A stretch of 64,000 nucleotides of DNA, taken from the NCBI RefSeq assembly GCF_018860825.1, contig NZ_JAHKPZ010000004.1, positions 1-64,000 of the forward strand, read 5' to 3'. A program made the position numbers and the translations under genes. Under the pieces are notes generated by a model. It ran no database searches, was not told where the DNA came from, and saw only the letters and a list, made by a program, of their open reading frames with translations. Positions within the stretch are counted from its first letter, which is position 1. Each line of letters begins with the position of its first letter. Origin of the DNA: Lacinutrix sp. C3R15. Its GTDB lineage: Bacteria; Bacteroidota; Bacteroidia; Flavobacteriales; Flavobacteriaceae. Below, piece after piece: positions 51,672-60,957 of this stretch.

Positions 51672-52241
51672 TTATAAAATCTTTTGAACTTCTTTCTGCA
51701 ACTCCGGAACAACATCCTCCTCAAACCAAGGATTTTTACCTTTCCAAAATCTATTATTTGGCGAAGGATGCGGAATAGGAAAATACTCAGGTAAATACTC
51801 TTTATAATTGGCAACCGTTTCGGTTAGTGTTCTTTTAGCGTCTTCTTGTAAATAATATTTTTGAGCGTATAGACCAATTAATAGCACCAATGCTATGTTA
51901 GGCATTTCTTGCAAAAGAGCTTCATGCCATTGTGGTGCACATTCTTTTCTTGGTGGTAAGTCTCCTGTTTTTCCTTTTCCTGGATAGCAAAAACCCATAG
52001 GCATTACTGCAAATTTGGTTTCATCATAAAAATCTTCATCACTAACGCCCAACCATTTACGGAGTTGTCTTCCGCTAGGATCATTCCACGGAATTCCCGT
52101 TTTATGCACACTCGTTCCTGGCGCTTGTCCGATAATTATTATTTTGGCTGCTGGATTTGCTGTAACTACTGGTCGTGGACCAAGTGGTAAATGTGCTTTA
52201 CAGATATCACATTGTCTTATCTTGTACAGTAAATCTTCCAT
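51672..52241 (-). CDS. Uracil-DNA glycosylase family protein
   Basis: The 189-residue protein has the family motifs IIIIGQAPGTSVHKTGIPWND (active-site water-binding region), PMGFCYPGKGKTGDLPPRKEC and HPSPNNRFW (DNA intercalation loop). The N-terminus has only one CxxC (CDICKAHLP), so the four-cysteine iron-sulphur cluster of family 4 enzymes is not evident. It removes uracil or related lesions from DNA, though substrate range is uncertain. Confidence 0.88.
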   Translation of the reverse strand: MEDLLYKIRQCDICKAHLPLGPRPVVTANPAAKIIIIGQAPGTSVHKTGIPWNDPSGRQLRKWLGVSDEDFYDETKFAVMPMGFCYPGKGKTGDLPPRKECAPQWHEALLQEMPNIALVLLIGLYAQKYYLQEDAKRTLTETVANYKEYLPEYFPIPHPSPNNRFWKGKNPWFEEDVVPELQKEVQKIL

Positions 52242-52259
52242 AGGATAAGAAATGAACCT

Positions 52260-52604
52260 TTACTTTTTTGTTAAAGGAGAGCCTTCAAAAACCAAGCCTT
52301 CAAAACCTGTTTTTATAAAATTTCTGATGTTTTGGTGTCCTTCACCATTAGGATCATTTAAGACCTCATCAAAATAAAATGAACCAAAACAAGCTAAAGC
52401 TTCTTCTTTAGATAAACCTTCTGCTTGTGCAAATGCAAACAGTTTACAGGAACCAGAATTTTGTCCTTCTCCGTTTTCTAAAACACCGTTTTTAAATGCT
52501 TTTGGGGTGAATTCATAATTCGCTTCAATAACTTCCATGGTTTCTGAAAAAGCAATGTTTTTTGGTGTTGTTTTTAATTTGGTTTTAAAAGTAGTAATGT
52601 TCAT
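52260..52604 (-). CDS. HopJ family protein
   Basis: From ATG 52604 the 114-residue protein matches the HopJ family: NITTFKTKLKTTPKNIAF, then NYEFTPKAFKNG, GQNSGSCKLFAFAQAEGL and NDPNGEGHQNIRNFI. The family was named after a Pseudomonas type III effector, but it occurs widely in bacteria without such a system. There is no sign of type III secretion here. Function is unknown. Confidence 0.88.
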   Translation of the reverse strand: MNITTFKTKLKTTPKNIAFSETMEVIEANYEFTPKAFKNGVLENGEGQNSGSCKLFAFAQAEGLSKEEALACFGSFYFDEVLNDPNGEGHQNIRNFIKTGFEGLVFEGSPLTKK

Positions 52605-52642
52605 TTTAGTATGTTTAGATGCTAAGTAGCAAAACAATAATT

Positions 52643-53317
52643 TTATTTTTTGGTGTTTCCTGCAACCACAACAACAATCTCTCCTTTTGGTGGTTTATTG
52701 GTATAGTGTTCCAGCACTTCTTTTGCTGTTCCTCTTACAGTTTCTTCGTATAGCTTTGTGAGCTCTCTTGAAACAGAAACCTGTCTGTCTTCTCCAAAAT
52801 ACTCGCAAAAATGACTAAGTGTTTTTATAAGTTTGTGCGGACTTTCATAAAAAATCATGGTTCTTGTTTCTTCAGCAAGAAGTAACAATCTGGTTTGACG
52901 GCCTTTTTTAACCGGAAGAAATCCCTCAAACACAAACTTATCATTTGGCAACCCACTATTTACTAATGCAGGCACAAATGCGGTTGCTCCAGGCAAACAG
53001 TCTACTTCAATACCATTTTCTACACAAGCTCTGGTTAATAAAAAACCAGGATCTGAAATTGCAGGAGTTCCTGCATCACTAATTAAAGCAATAGTGGTTC
53101 CTGCCTTTAACTTTTGTATTAATGCTTCTACCGTTTTATGCTCATTATGCATGTGATGGCTTTGCATTGGTGTACCAATTTCAAAATGTTTTAAAAGCTT
53201 TCCTGAGGTTCTGGTGTCTTCTGCTAAAATTAAATCAGCATCTTTTAAAACTTCAACAGCTCTAAAGGTTATGTCTTTTAAGTTTCCTATTGGTGTTGGT
53301 ACAATATATAGTTTCAT
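52643..53317 (-). CDS. rsmI: 16S rRNA (cytidine(1402)-2'-O)-methyltransferase
   Basis: From ATG 53317 the protein has 224 residues. The tetrapyrrole-methylase fold is evident: VPTPIGNLKDITFRAVEVL, AEDTRTSGKLLKHF, ISDAGTPAISDPGF and CLPGATAFVPALVNSGLP. It methylates C1402 in the ribosomal P site using SAM. A start at 53338 would add seven residues and is less likely. The next gene runs divergently. Confidence 0.95.
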   Translation of the reverse strand: MKLYIVPTPIGNLKDITFRAVEVLKDADLILAEDTRTSGKLLKHFEIGTPMQSHHMHNEHKTVEALIQKLKAGTTIALISDAGTPAISDPGFLLTRACVENGIEVDCLPGATAFVPALVNSGLPNDKFVFEGFLPVKKGRQTRLLLLAEETRTMIFYESPHKLIKTLSHFCEYFGEDRQVSVSRELTKLYEETVRGTAKEVLEHYTNKPPKGEIVVVVAGNTKK

Positions 53318-53359
53318 TCTGTTTTTATTTCTATTCAAATTTACAATCTTTTATAGTAA

Positions 53360-53385
53360 TTGTACGCAACCTTTTTTATATTTTG
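53360..53385 (+). promoter_or_regulatory. Promoter of the secreted T9SS protein gene
   Basis: TTG (53360-53362) lies 14 bases before TATATTTTG (53377-53385), a TAnnTTTG element with one extra T. It is the same TTG-to-TA spacing as the pfkB and sodA promoters. Transcription would start close to the ATG at 53407. Confidence 0.5.
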
Positions 53386-53406
53386 GCATCTACCATAAAA
53401 CAGACT

Positions 53407-56400
53407 ATGAAAGTTAAAACTCCTTTTTTTTTATTTTTATTCTTTCATTTTATAACGAGTTATTCGCAAACAACAGATGTTTCTATTGCTGTTGTAGCAC
53501 AAGATTTATCTGGAAATGACATTTCACAAATACCTATTTTTGAGCAATTTCAATACCTTGTAACTATTAGTAATTCTGGTAATTCTGTTTCTAACGTATC
53601 CTTTTCTCAAACCATAAATACCAATGCTACTATTGTGTCTTACATTAGCCAAAACCCAATTGGTGGCACTACACTTATTACTAATTTTAGTCAAAATGCA
53701 AATGTAATTACAGGTACTATTACAAGCTTACCTGCAGCTTCTAGCATTGAGGTAAAAGTGATTGTTCGCGCTCCCGAAATTATTGGAGGAATTGCTACCA
53801 ACGCCAATGTTACTCCTCCTACAAATAGTACAGACACCAATACTGGTAACAATACTTCTATAATTTCTATAGATGTTACAGATGTGCCCATAGATTTTAC
53901 AATTACACAAACGCAAATTTCACCACCAGAAGGCACAGCCATTAGTACCTGGAATGATACAGTAACTTATGAATTTACCATTACTAATCATAGTAGTATA
54001 GCTTATCCATTAAACGGCTTCACCACCTTTTTATCCCTAAACACACCGCAAAGTTATGGTAAACCTTTTGCGCAATTACTTTCTGTAAATTGTATTAATG
54101 CTACTGGTGGCACTAATTGTATAGATACTGTAAACATAACACCAACTCCTGTAATCATTAACTCAAGTGCAGAAGTAACTATATTTGATTTTGAAGAAAG
54201 CCATGAATATTCTGCAGGCGGATCTTTAACTTTTGAGATGGTTTATCAATATTTAGAGCCTGAATGTGCAGAAATAATAGATACAATAAATGTTACTAGT
54301 TCTGGTGAAATTTCTCTAATGCACAGCAATCTATCTGCTAATAGTTCTAACACCATAACTACTAATTTAGTAGAAGCACAATTATGTCAAGAAACAGATG
54401 TTTGCATAGAAACAGTACAAATAAACCCTTTACCTGTTAATACAGAAATTGCATGGAATGAACCCATTACTTTTGAAACTACTATTTGCAATAACGGACC
54501 ATTAGATGCAGATGTTTTAGTGAGTTTTAGAAACCAATCTAATAATGCATTTTGGAATATTATTTCTATAACTTGTGAGCAAAACAGCACTACAATACCT
54601 TGTAGCAGTCTATCTTTTGCAGATGCAGATCAATATTGGGTTAGCAACCTATTTAATATGCCTGTAGGAGAAATAGTAACCATTAAAACAGTTATTGTTT
54701 TTTTAGAACCTGAATGTATTATTGGTAGTCTAGATGGTATTATAAGAACTGCTATAAATATTGAATCTGATGAAGTTACAGATAGTGATTTTTCTAACAA
54801 TACAGATTTTGACTATATAAACCTACCAACTGCAGAGGAATGCGATTCTTCAGATATTGAAGTAACAAAAACACAAATAAATCCTGTTTTACCAGAAGGA
54901 GAAACTAGCGATAACACCACAAGTTGGGGAAGTATTACTTATGAAGTTACGGTTTCTAATTTAAGTGAAAATGCTACTATTTTTGAGCTAATAGACTATA
55001 TACCTACAGGATATTCTTCTACTATTTCTGCCTCTTTAGAATCTGTAACCTGTGTTGCTACTACAGGAACCGCAAGTTGCTTTCCTATTGAAAACGCCAA
55101 TATTGGCTTAGAATTAGATGGTATTTATGATGATGATGAAAATAATCCAGACCTATTTTGGCAAATTTTACCTGAAGAAAACAGACAGCTACCTGCTTTA
55201 AGCTCTATAACTTTTCATGTTATTGTAAACTGGTTTCCTGTTTGTTCTGCAATGAGTATTCCTGCTACTAATTTAGTGCAAGTAGATGCTTTAGCTCCTT
55301 ATGCAGATTTTAATCAAACAAACAATAACGCTAGTACTACAACTTATTTTGCACCATGTATAGATTTAATAGTTCAAACTTTTCCAGAATTTCCTGTAGT
55401 AACCGTAAACCAACCTTTTCATTGGATAGTAGATATCACTAACAGCACCATGAGTTCTAGTGCTGTAGAAGTTGCTTTTGAAAATGAATTAGATGCCATA
55501 TTTAATATAGTTGGTACACCAACATGTGTAGTAACTTCTGGTACTGCTGGCTGTATAACATCTTTCTCTATTACAGGAAATCATATTTCTGCAATTATAC
55601 CAAGTATGGAAGCTGGTGCTACAGTCCGTATTTTTATTCCTGTTGAAGCACCAGCTTTTGGTGGTGCCTTTATTAATACTTCTGAAGCCATACCAAGTGC
55701 TATAAATAATGAAGAACTAACACCCGAAACCAATATTTCTATAAGTAGTGTTCAAGTATTGGCACCAACGCTTGAAAAAATATTTAATCCAGAAGAAATT
55801 TTTGAAGGAGAAGAAAGCATATTATCCTTTACTGTTTTTAATTTACCATCTAATACAGCACAAACTAATATAAACTTTACAGATAATTTACCAACAACTA
55901 TTAGTATTGCTGGTGATGCCTATTGGAGTACAGATAATGGTTGTACAGCAACTTTTGTTGGAGAAATAGGAGACACTGCTTTTCAAGTAACCAACCTTAC
56001 TTTTCCTGAAGGTGTAGCAAGTTGTACTTTTTCTATTCCTGTAACTTCTAACACTGCTGGCAACTATACCAATAACAACAGTAACGTTAGTAACCAAAAT
56101 AATATTGACACCTCAAACACCAATGCAATGCTTACGGTTTTAGCAGGATCTAGTACAAATACAACAGAAAATTGTTTAGAAATTCCGCAAGGATTTTCGC
56201 CTAATAACGATGGTACTAATGATGTTTTTAGCATTACTTGTATAGAAGAATACCCTAATGCCAAACTACAAATTTACAACAGGCATGGTGCCCTTGTATA
56301 TAAAAATAATAATTACCTAAACTCTTGGGATGGCAGACCAAACCATGGTGTTTTGCATAATGACGCAAAACGCTTACCTGTTGGTACATACTTTTATGTT

Positions 56401-56457
56401 TTAGAACATAAAGATTTACCCAAACAAAAAATTGGTTGGGTATACTTAAATTATTAA
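53407..56457 (+). CDS. Large secreted DUF11-repeat protein with T9SS type B sorting domain
   Basis: From ATG 53407 (signal peptide MKVKTPFFLFLFFHFITSYS) the protein has 1016 residues. It has at least six repeats of about 110-150 residues resembling DUF11/Ig modules: VTISNSGNSVSNVSF, YEFTITNHSSIAYPLNGF, YEVTVSNLSENATIFE, FTVFNLPSNTAQTNINF. The cysteine-containing blocks recur near the end of each. The C-terminus (about 930-1016) is a gliding-motility-associated T9SS type B domain: PQGFSPNNDGTNDVFSIT, LQIYNRHGALVYKNNNY, LPVGTYFYVLEHKD. It is secreted and fixed at the cell surface. The binding target is unknown. Confidence 0.92.
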   Translation: MKVKTPFFLFLFFHFITSYSQTTDVSIAVVAQDLSGNDISQIPIFEQFQYLVTISNSGNSVSNVSFSQTINTNATIVSYISQNPIGGTTLITNFSQNANVITGTITSLPAASSIEVKVIVRAPEIIGGIATNANVTPPTNSTDTNTGNNTSIISIDVTDVPIDFTITQTQISPPEGTAISTWNDTVTYEFTITNHSSIAYPLNGFTTFLSLNTPQSYGKPFAQLLSVNCINATGGTNCIDTVNITPTPVIINSSAEVTIFDFEESHEYSAGGSLTFEMVYQYLEPECAEIIDTINVTSSGEISLMHSNLSANSSNTITTNLVEAQLCQETDVCIETVQINPLPVNTEIAWNEPITFETTICNNGPLDADVLVSFRNQSNNAFWNIISITCEQNSTTIPCSSLSFADADQYWVSNLFNMPVGEIVTIKTVIVFLEPECIIGSLDGIIRTAINIESDEVTDSDFSNNTDFDYINLPTAEECDSSDIEVTKTQINPVLPEGETSDNTTSWGSITYEVTVSNLSENATIFELIDYIPTGYSSTISASLESVTCVATTGTASCFPIENANIGLELDGIYDDDENNPDLFWQILPEENRQLPALSSITFHVIVNWFPVCSAMSIPATNLVQVDALAPYADFNQTNNNASTTTYFAPCIDLIVQTFPEFPVVTVNQPFHWIVDITNSTMSSSAVEVAFENELDAIFNIVGTPTCVVTSGTAGCITSFSITGNHISAIIPSMEAGATVRIFIPVEAPAFGGAFINTSEAIPSAINNEELTPETNISISSVQVLAPTLEKIFNPEEIFEGEESILSFTVFNLPSNTAQTNINFTDNLPTTISIAGDAYWSTDNGCTATFVGEIGDTAFQVTNLTFPEGVASCTFSIPVTSNTAGNYTNNNSNVSNQNNIDTSNTNAMLTVLAGSSTNTTENCLEIPQGFSPNNDGTNDVFSITCIEEYPNAKLQIYNRHGALVYKNNNYLNSWDGRPNHGVLHNDAKRLPVGTYFYVLEHKDLPKQKIGWVYLNY

Positions 56458-56461
56458 ATAA

Positions 56462-57190
56462 TTATTGGTATTTACTTTCAATAATTTCCATAAAACGCAC
56501 TTCTATTTCTTCATTATCTGCCCAATTGTTATAATCTGGTTTTACAATATTTTGAATAAAATTTTGTGCCTCAGTAAAAGACTCCAACGTATTTATTTGT
56601 GATATTACACGTTCATAATCTTCATTTTTACCATCAAACAACTTTTTTATAAAAGCTATTTTATCATTTAAGCCAATATTTAAAGCGCCATTTTTAAGCT
56701 TTTCATTTAACGATTTTTTTTCGTTTGTATTCGTTACTTTTTCAAAAACTGGCATTTCTGTAAAGTCTGCGGTAATTTCTTCTAGGTCGTTTTTATGGTA
56801 TTGGGTTTTTGGTATTATGGTTTCTAAAAAATCATCTACATGCTGCGTTTCTTCTGGCATTTGTGCAACTATATCTTTAATTTTTTCAGTAGCATGCTCC
56901 ATGATTGCTTCGTTTTCATTTTCATCCATATCAACATAAATCTTGTCTTCAATCTCTATGTTATCACTCACTTTATTATTAAAAGCAGTATCAAGCATTC
57001 CAAAAAAAGAAGAGTCATTTCCTATAGTAGGGAAGCTTTCTTCAAAGTTTTCTTGTGCAAATTTTAAAACCGTTAATTTTTCATAAAGTGCTGCAACCTC
57101 AGCATGCATTTTATTAACATCTTCTTTCCCTTTTAGCTTTAAAATTTTATGAGCAATACTCATTAATTCAGATTCTAGCTTCCTCTTCAT
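56462..57190 (-). CDS. Conserved Bacteroidota protein of unknown function
   Basis: The 242-residue acidic protein has an N-terminal helical half (LESELMSIAHKILKLKGKED, LYEKLTVLKFAQENFEESFP), an acidic middle (DMDENENEAIMEHATEKI) and a C-terminal block (LNDKIAFIKKLFDGKNEDY, FIQNIVKPDYNNWADN). The ending is common to many Bacteroidota proteins next to tdk and is recognisable, but no function is known. It lies four bases from the stop of the secreted protein (convergent) and divergently from tdk. Confidence 0.75.
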   Translation of the reverse strand: MKRKLESELMSIAHKILKLKGKEDVNKMHAEVAALYEKLTVLKFAQENFEESFPTIGNDSSFFGMLDTAFNNKVSDNIEIEDKIYVDMDENENEAIMEHATEKIKDIVAQMPEETQHVDDFLETIIPKTQYHKNDLEEITADFTEMPVFEKVTNTNEKKSLNEKLKNGALNIGLNDKIAFIKKLFDGKNEDYERVISQINTLESFTEAQNFIQNIVKPDYNNWADNEEIEVRFMEIIESKYQ

Positions 57191-57231
57191 AACTTTTAAA
57201 ATTTAATCTAATTTATACTTTTGATTTTTAA

Positions 57232-57239
57232 TAAATTTG
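57232..57239 (+). promoter_or_regulatory. Possible -7 element for tdk
   Basis: TAAATTTG matches the consensus. It is 214 bases before the tdk ATG, so the transcript would have a long leader with no clear structure; another promoter may lie nearer. Confidence 0.35.
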
Positions 57240-57453
57240 CGTCACCTTTATACATTACGAAAAAAGGTTTTGTTTAATGAACTAAATAAAACTAATATTA
57301 TTGGATAAAAATTGCCTTTTTGCATCTGTTTTTTGTCTTTTTCTCTTTACACAGCTTTGCTTTGTAACCCTAAAAAGCCCTTAATTTGCTACAAAACACC
57401 TGATTTTTAACACAATAAAAAAGTTTAAAAAAGTTCCATGTTAAAATTACGAA

Positions 57454-58101
57454 ATGTTTCTTGAAAATACAGTAAATCATAAAGAACAATTTGGGTGGAT
57501 TGAGGTAATTTGCGGATCTATGTTCTCTGGTAAAACAGAAGAATTAATTCGCAGACTCAAACGAGCACAATTTGCAAGGCAAAAAGTAGAAATATTTAAA
57601 CCTGCAATAGATGTACGTTATGATGAAGAAATGGTAGTATCTCATGATGCTAATGAAATTCGCTCAACACCTGTTCCTGCAGCTGCTAATATTCCTATTT
57701 TAGCAGACGGCTGCGATGTAGTTGGTATTGACGAAGCACAATTTTTTGATGATGAAATAGTACGCGTTTGTAACGATTTGGCCAACAAAGGCATTCGTGT
57801 AATTGTTGCAGGACTAGATATGGACTTTAAAGGAAATCCTTTTGGGCCAATGCCAAACCTTATGGCTACTGCAGAATATGTTACTAAAGTACATGCAGTA
57901 TGTACAAGAACTGGTAATTTGGCACAATATAGTTTTAGAAAATCACAGAATGACAATCTTGTTTTACTTGGTGAAACAGAAGAGTACGAACCCTTAAGTC
58001 GTGCCGCATATTACAAAGCCACCATGCGTGAAAAAATAAGAGCGATGAAAGTAAAAGGTGCAGAAGATATTTCTTCAAAACAAAATAAACCCAATGTCTA
58101 A
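57454..58101 (+). CDS. tdk: Thymidine kinase
   Basis: The 215-residue enzyme phosphorylates thymidine. It has Walker [12 protein letters not shown] (21-31), [11 protein letters not shown] (catalytic Glu) and the lasso region after VHAVCTRTG. Unlike the usual zinc-binding enzymes, the CxxC pairs are mostly missing: only one Cys remains in [10 protein letters not shown] and the second pair is absent. The C-terminal half ([19 protein letters not shown]) is also shorter. The stop overlaps the alr start by eight bases, so tdk-alr is one operon. Confidence 0.94.
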   Translation: MFLENTVNHKEQFGWIEVICGSMFSGKTEELIRRLKRAQFARQKVEIFKPAIDVRYDEEMVVSHDANEIRSTPVPAAANIPILADGCDVVGIDEAQFFDDEIVRVCNDLANKGIRVIVAGLDMDFKGNPFGPMPNLMATAEYVTKVHAVCTRTGNLAQYSFRKSQNDNLVLLGETEEYEPLSRAAYYKATMREKIRAMKVKGAEDISSKQNKPNV

Positions 58102-59203
58102 AACTCAAGAAACAACACTTGAAATAGATTTAAAAGCGCTTACACACAATTATAAACACCTTAAATCTAGACTGCAACCCAAAACAAAGTTTTTAGCGGT
58201 TGTTAAAGCATTTGCTTATGGTAGTGATGCTTCAGAAATTGCAAAACACCTGCAACATTTAGAGGTAGACTATTTTGCTGTTGCGTATATTAATGAAGGG
58301 ATTGCACTAAGAGATGCAGGAATTACAAAACCTATTCTAGTACTGCATCCAGTACCAGTAAATTTTAAAACATTAATAGAACGCTGCTTAGAACCAAGCA
58401 TTTATAGTCTAAAAATATTAAAAGAGTTTATAGCTATTGCTACTAAAGAAAAACAACAAAACTACCCTATTCATATAAAATTTAATACAGGATTAAATAG
58501 ATTAGGCTTTAATGCTAAAGAAGTAGATGCAATTATCTCGTTATTAAAAAATAATACTGCTATTAAAGCTACCTCTATATTTTCGCATCTAGCAGCTAGT
58601 GAAGATTTAAATGAAAAGGAATTTTCTTTAAATCAGATAAATAAATTTAAAAATATTGCTAAAGTATTTTCTGAAAAAATAGGGTACCAACCCATACTTC
58701 ATATGTGTAACACCTCTGGAATATTAAATTATCCTGAAGCACATTTTGATATGGTTAGAAGTGGTATTGGTTTATATGGCTTTGGTAATTCTGAAAAAGA
58801 GAACCTAAACTTTAAACCTATTTCTACACTAAAATCAATTATTTCACAAATTCACACTATAGATAAAGGTGAATCTTTAGGGTACAATAGAGCCTTTATA
58901 GCAACACAAACAACACAAACAGCAACCATACCTATTGGTCATGCCGATGGAATTGGCAGACAATATGGCAACGCTGTAGGTTTTGTTTATATAAATAGTA
59001 AAAAAGCACCTATTGTTGGTAATGTTTGTATGGATATGATTATGGTAGATGTTACAAATATTGACTGCAAAGAAGGAGATGAAGTAATTATTTTTGATGC
59101 AGAACATCAAACCGCTGAAAATTTAGCAAATACAACAAATTCTATTTCTTATGAGCTGCTCTGTTGTATATCTCAACGTATAAAAAGGTCGTTTTGTCGT
59201 TAA
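58094..59203 (+). CDS. alr: Alanine racemase
   Basis: From ATG 58094 the 369-residue enzyme interconverts L- and D-alanine for peptidoglycan. The PLP-binding lysine is Lys38 in [10 protein letters not shown]. The C-terminal domain has the catalytic Tyr in [10 protein letters not shown], and the other conserved blocks are [12 protein letters not shown] and [10 protein letters not shown]. The start lies inside the end of tdk (8-base overlap); an upstream ATG at 58058 would overlap further and adds 12 residues not typical of the family. Confidence 0.95.
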   Translation: MSKTQETTLEIDLKALTHNYKHLKSRLQPKTKFLAVVKAFAYGSDASEIAKHLQHLEVDYFAVAYINEGIALRDAGITKPILVLHPVPVNFKTLIERCLEPSIYSLKILKEFIAIATKEKQQNYPIHIKFNTGLNRLGFNAKEVDAIISLLKNNTAIKATSIFSHLAASEDLNEKEFSLNQINKFKNIAKVFSEKIGYQPILHMCNTSGILNYPEAHFDMVRSGIGLYGFGNSEKENLNFKPISTLKSIISQIHTIDKGESLGYNRAFIATQTTQTATIPIGHADGIGRQYGNAVGFVYINSKKAPIVGNVCMDMIMVDVTNIDCKEGDEVIIFDAEHQTAENLANTTNSISYELLCCISQRIKRSFCR

Positions 59204-59289
59204 AATAGTTGTTTTCAATAATTAAATTCTTACTTTTTATTAAAATTTTAAGTAATTTGCTTTACAATTAACTAATAAAACAAAAGAAC

Positions 59290-59697
59290 ATGTTAAAAGA
59301 ATTTAAAGATTTTATTATGACAGGAAATGTCATAGATTTAGCCGTAGCAGTTATACTTGCAGGAGCAGTAGGAATGGTAGTTAACGGTTTTGTTTCAGAT
59401 ATTATGATGCCAATTGTTGGTAATTTTGCAGGTGGTGTAGATTTTGCTGATTTAAAATACGTGCTTTCCCCTGCAACTGTAGGAGCTGATGGTGCAGTAA
59501 CTAAACCAGAAAACGCTATCATGTATGGTAAATGGATAAACTCAATCATCAACTTAATTATTGTTGGATTTGTTTTATTCATGATTGTAAAAGCTTACAA
59601 CAAAACAAAAACTCCTCCAGCTCCAGCTCCAGCAGCACCAAAAGGACCATCTCAAGAAGAATTACTTGCAGAAATTAGAGATTTATTAAAAAAGTAA
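59290..59697 (+). CDS. mscL: Large-conductance mechanosensitive channel
   Basis: The 135-residue channel protein has two membrane helices: VIDLAVAVILAGAVGMVVNGF (first 20 residues shown are about 17-36) and a second near 83-104. The N-terminal amphipathic helix LKEFKDFIMTG and a C-terminal helix (EELLAEIRDLLKK) are present. It opens under membrane tension to release solutes on osmotic downshock. It is followed by a strong terminator. Confidence 0.96.
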   Translation: MLKEFKDFIMTGNVIDLAVAVILAGAVGMVVNGFVSDIMMPIVGNFAGGVDFADLKYVLSPATVGADGAVTKPENAIMYGKWINSIINLIIVGFVLFMIVKAYNKTKTPPAPAPAAPKGPSQEELLAEIRDLLKK

Positions 59698-59745
59698 TTT
59701 ATTAATTAAATCACTTTAATTACATAAAATTCAACCAATTAGCTT

Positions 59746-59780
59746 AAAAGCCTTATTTTATTTAAAATAAGGCTTTTTTT
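59746..59780 (+). terminator. Intrinsic terminator of mscL
   Basis: AAAAGCCTTATTTTA pairs perfectly with TAAAATAAGGCTTTT around a 2-base loop, followed by a T run. It lies about 50 bases past the mscL stop. Confidence 0.92.
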
Positions 59781-59821
59781 ATGCTTTATTTTTAACAAAA
59801 AAAAAGGTTATGTAGTAATGG

Positions 59822-59848
59822 TTTGCATGTTTAAATGCTATAATTTTG
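59822..59848 (+). promoter_or_regulatory. Promoter of asd
   Basis: TTTG (59822-59825) lies 15 bases before TAATTTTG (59841-59848). Transcription should start near 59855, 14 bases before the ATG. Confidence 0.65.
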
Positions 59849-59868
59849 TAGACTAAATTTTATAAAAA

Positions 59869-60858
59869 ATGAAAGTAGCTGTAGTTGGTGCCACTGGAAT
59901 GGTTGGCGAAGTTATGAGACAAGTACTTGTAGAACGTAATTTTCCTGTAACAGAGTTTATTCCTGTTGCTTCAGAAAGATCTGTAGGTAAAGAAATTGAA
60001 TTCAATAATAAAACATTTAAGGTAGTAGGTTTACAAACAGCTGTAGACATGAAACCAGATATTGCAATATTTTCTGCAGGAGGAAGTACTTCTTTAGAGT
60101 GGGCTCCTAAATTTGCAGAAGTAGGAACAGTAGTTATAGATAATTCTTCGGCATGGAGAATGGATCCTACCAAAAAACTTGTAGTTCCAGAAATTAATGC
60201 AAAAGAACTTACTAAAGAAGATAAAATTATAGCAAACCCTAATTGTTCTACTATACAATTAGTTTTAGCATTATCTCCGCTTCATGAAAAATATAAAATG
60301 AAACGCGTGGTTATTTCCACTTATCAATCTGTTTCTGGTACAGGAGTTAAAGCTGTTCAACAATTAGAAAACGAAATCAAAGGAATAGAAGGTGAAATGG
60401 CCTATCCTTACCCAATTAGCAGAAACGCTTTACCTCATTGTGATGTTTTTGAAGAAAACGGATACACTAAAGAGGAAATGAAACTTGCTAGAGAACCTCA
60501 AAAAATATTTAATGACAAAACATTTTCTGTAACTGCAACTGCTGTTAGAATACCAACAGCTGGAGGTCACTCTGAATCTGTAAATGTAGAGTTTGAAAAC
60601 GATTTTGATTTAAAAGACGTTAGACAACTATTAAGCGAAACCTCTGGTGTTGTTGTTCAAGATAATACTGCAAAAAACGAATATCCAATGCCTATTTTAG
60701 CAAATGGTAAAGACGAAGTTTTTGTGGGAAGAATTAGAAGAGATGAAACACAACCAAATACATTAAACATGTGGATTGTTGCAGATAATTTAAGAAAAGG
60801 AGCTGCAACCAATGCTGTGCAAATTGCAGAATATTTAGTAAACAACCAATTGGTTTAA
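59869..60858 (+). CDS. asd: Aspartate-semialdehyde dehydrogenase
   Basis: The 329-residue enzyme makes aspartate semialdehyde for lysine, threonine, methionine and diaminopimelate. Nucleotide-binding AVVGATGMVGEVM is at the N-terminus, the active-site Cys126 is in NPNCSTIQ, and VRIPTAGGHSESVNVEFE follows with the second catalytic His. It stands alone with a promoter at 59822. Confidence 0.96.
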   Translation: MKVAVVGATGMVGEVMRQVLVERNFPVTEFIPVASERSVGKEIEFNNKTFKVVGLQTAVDMKPDIAIFSAGGSTSLEWAPKFAEVGTVVIDNSSAWRMDPTKKLVVPEINAKELTKEDKIIANPNCSTIQLVLALSPLHEKYKMKRVVISTYQSVSGTGVKAVQQLENEIKGIEGEMAYPYPISRNALPHCDVFEENGYTKEEMKLAREPQKIFNDKTFSVTATAVRIPTAGGHSESVNVEFENDFDLKDVRQLLSETSGVVVQDNTAKNEYPMPILANGKDEVFVGRIRRDETQPNTLNMWIVADNLRKGAATNAVQIAEYLVNNQLV

Positions 60859-60957
60859 ATATTTCAACTTATTTTAACACTTAAATTGCTGTAACACAAC
60901 TATTTTTACAGTTAATTTATAAAAAATCATTACCTTATTAGCCTTATATTTTGATAT

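Noticed and set aside
52260..52604. HopJ as evidence of type III secretion
   Set aside because: The family name comes from one effector; the gene sits among housekeeping genes and no secretion genes are present.
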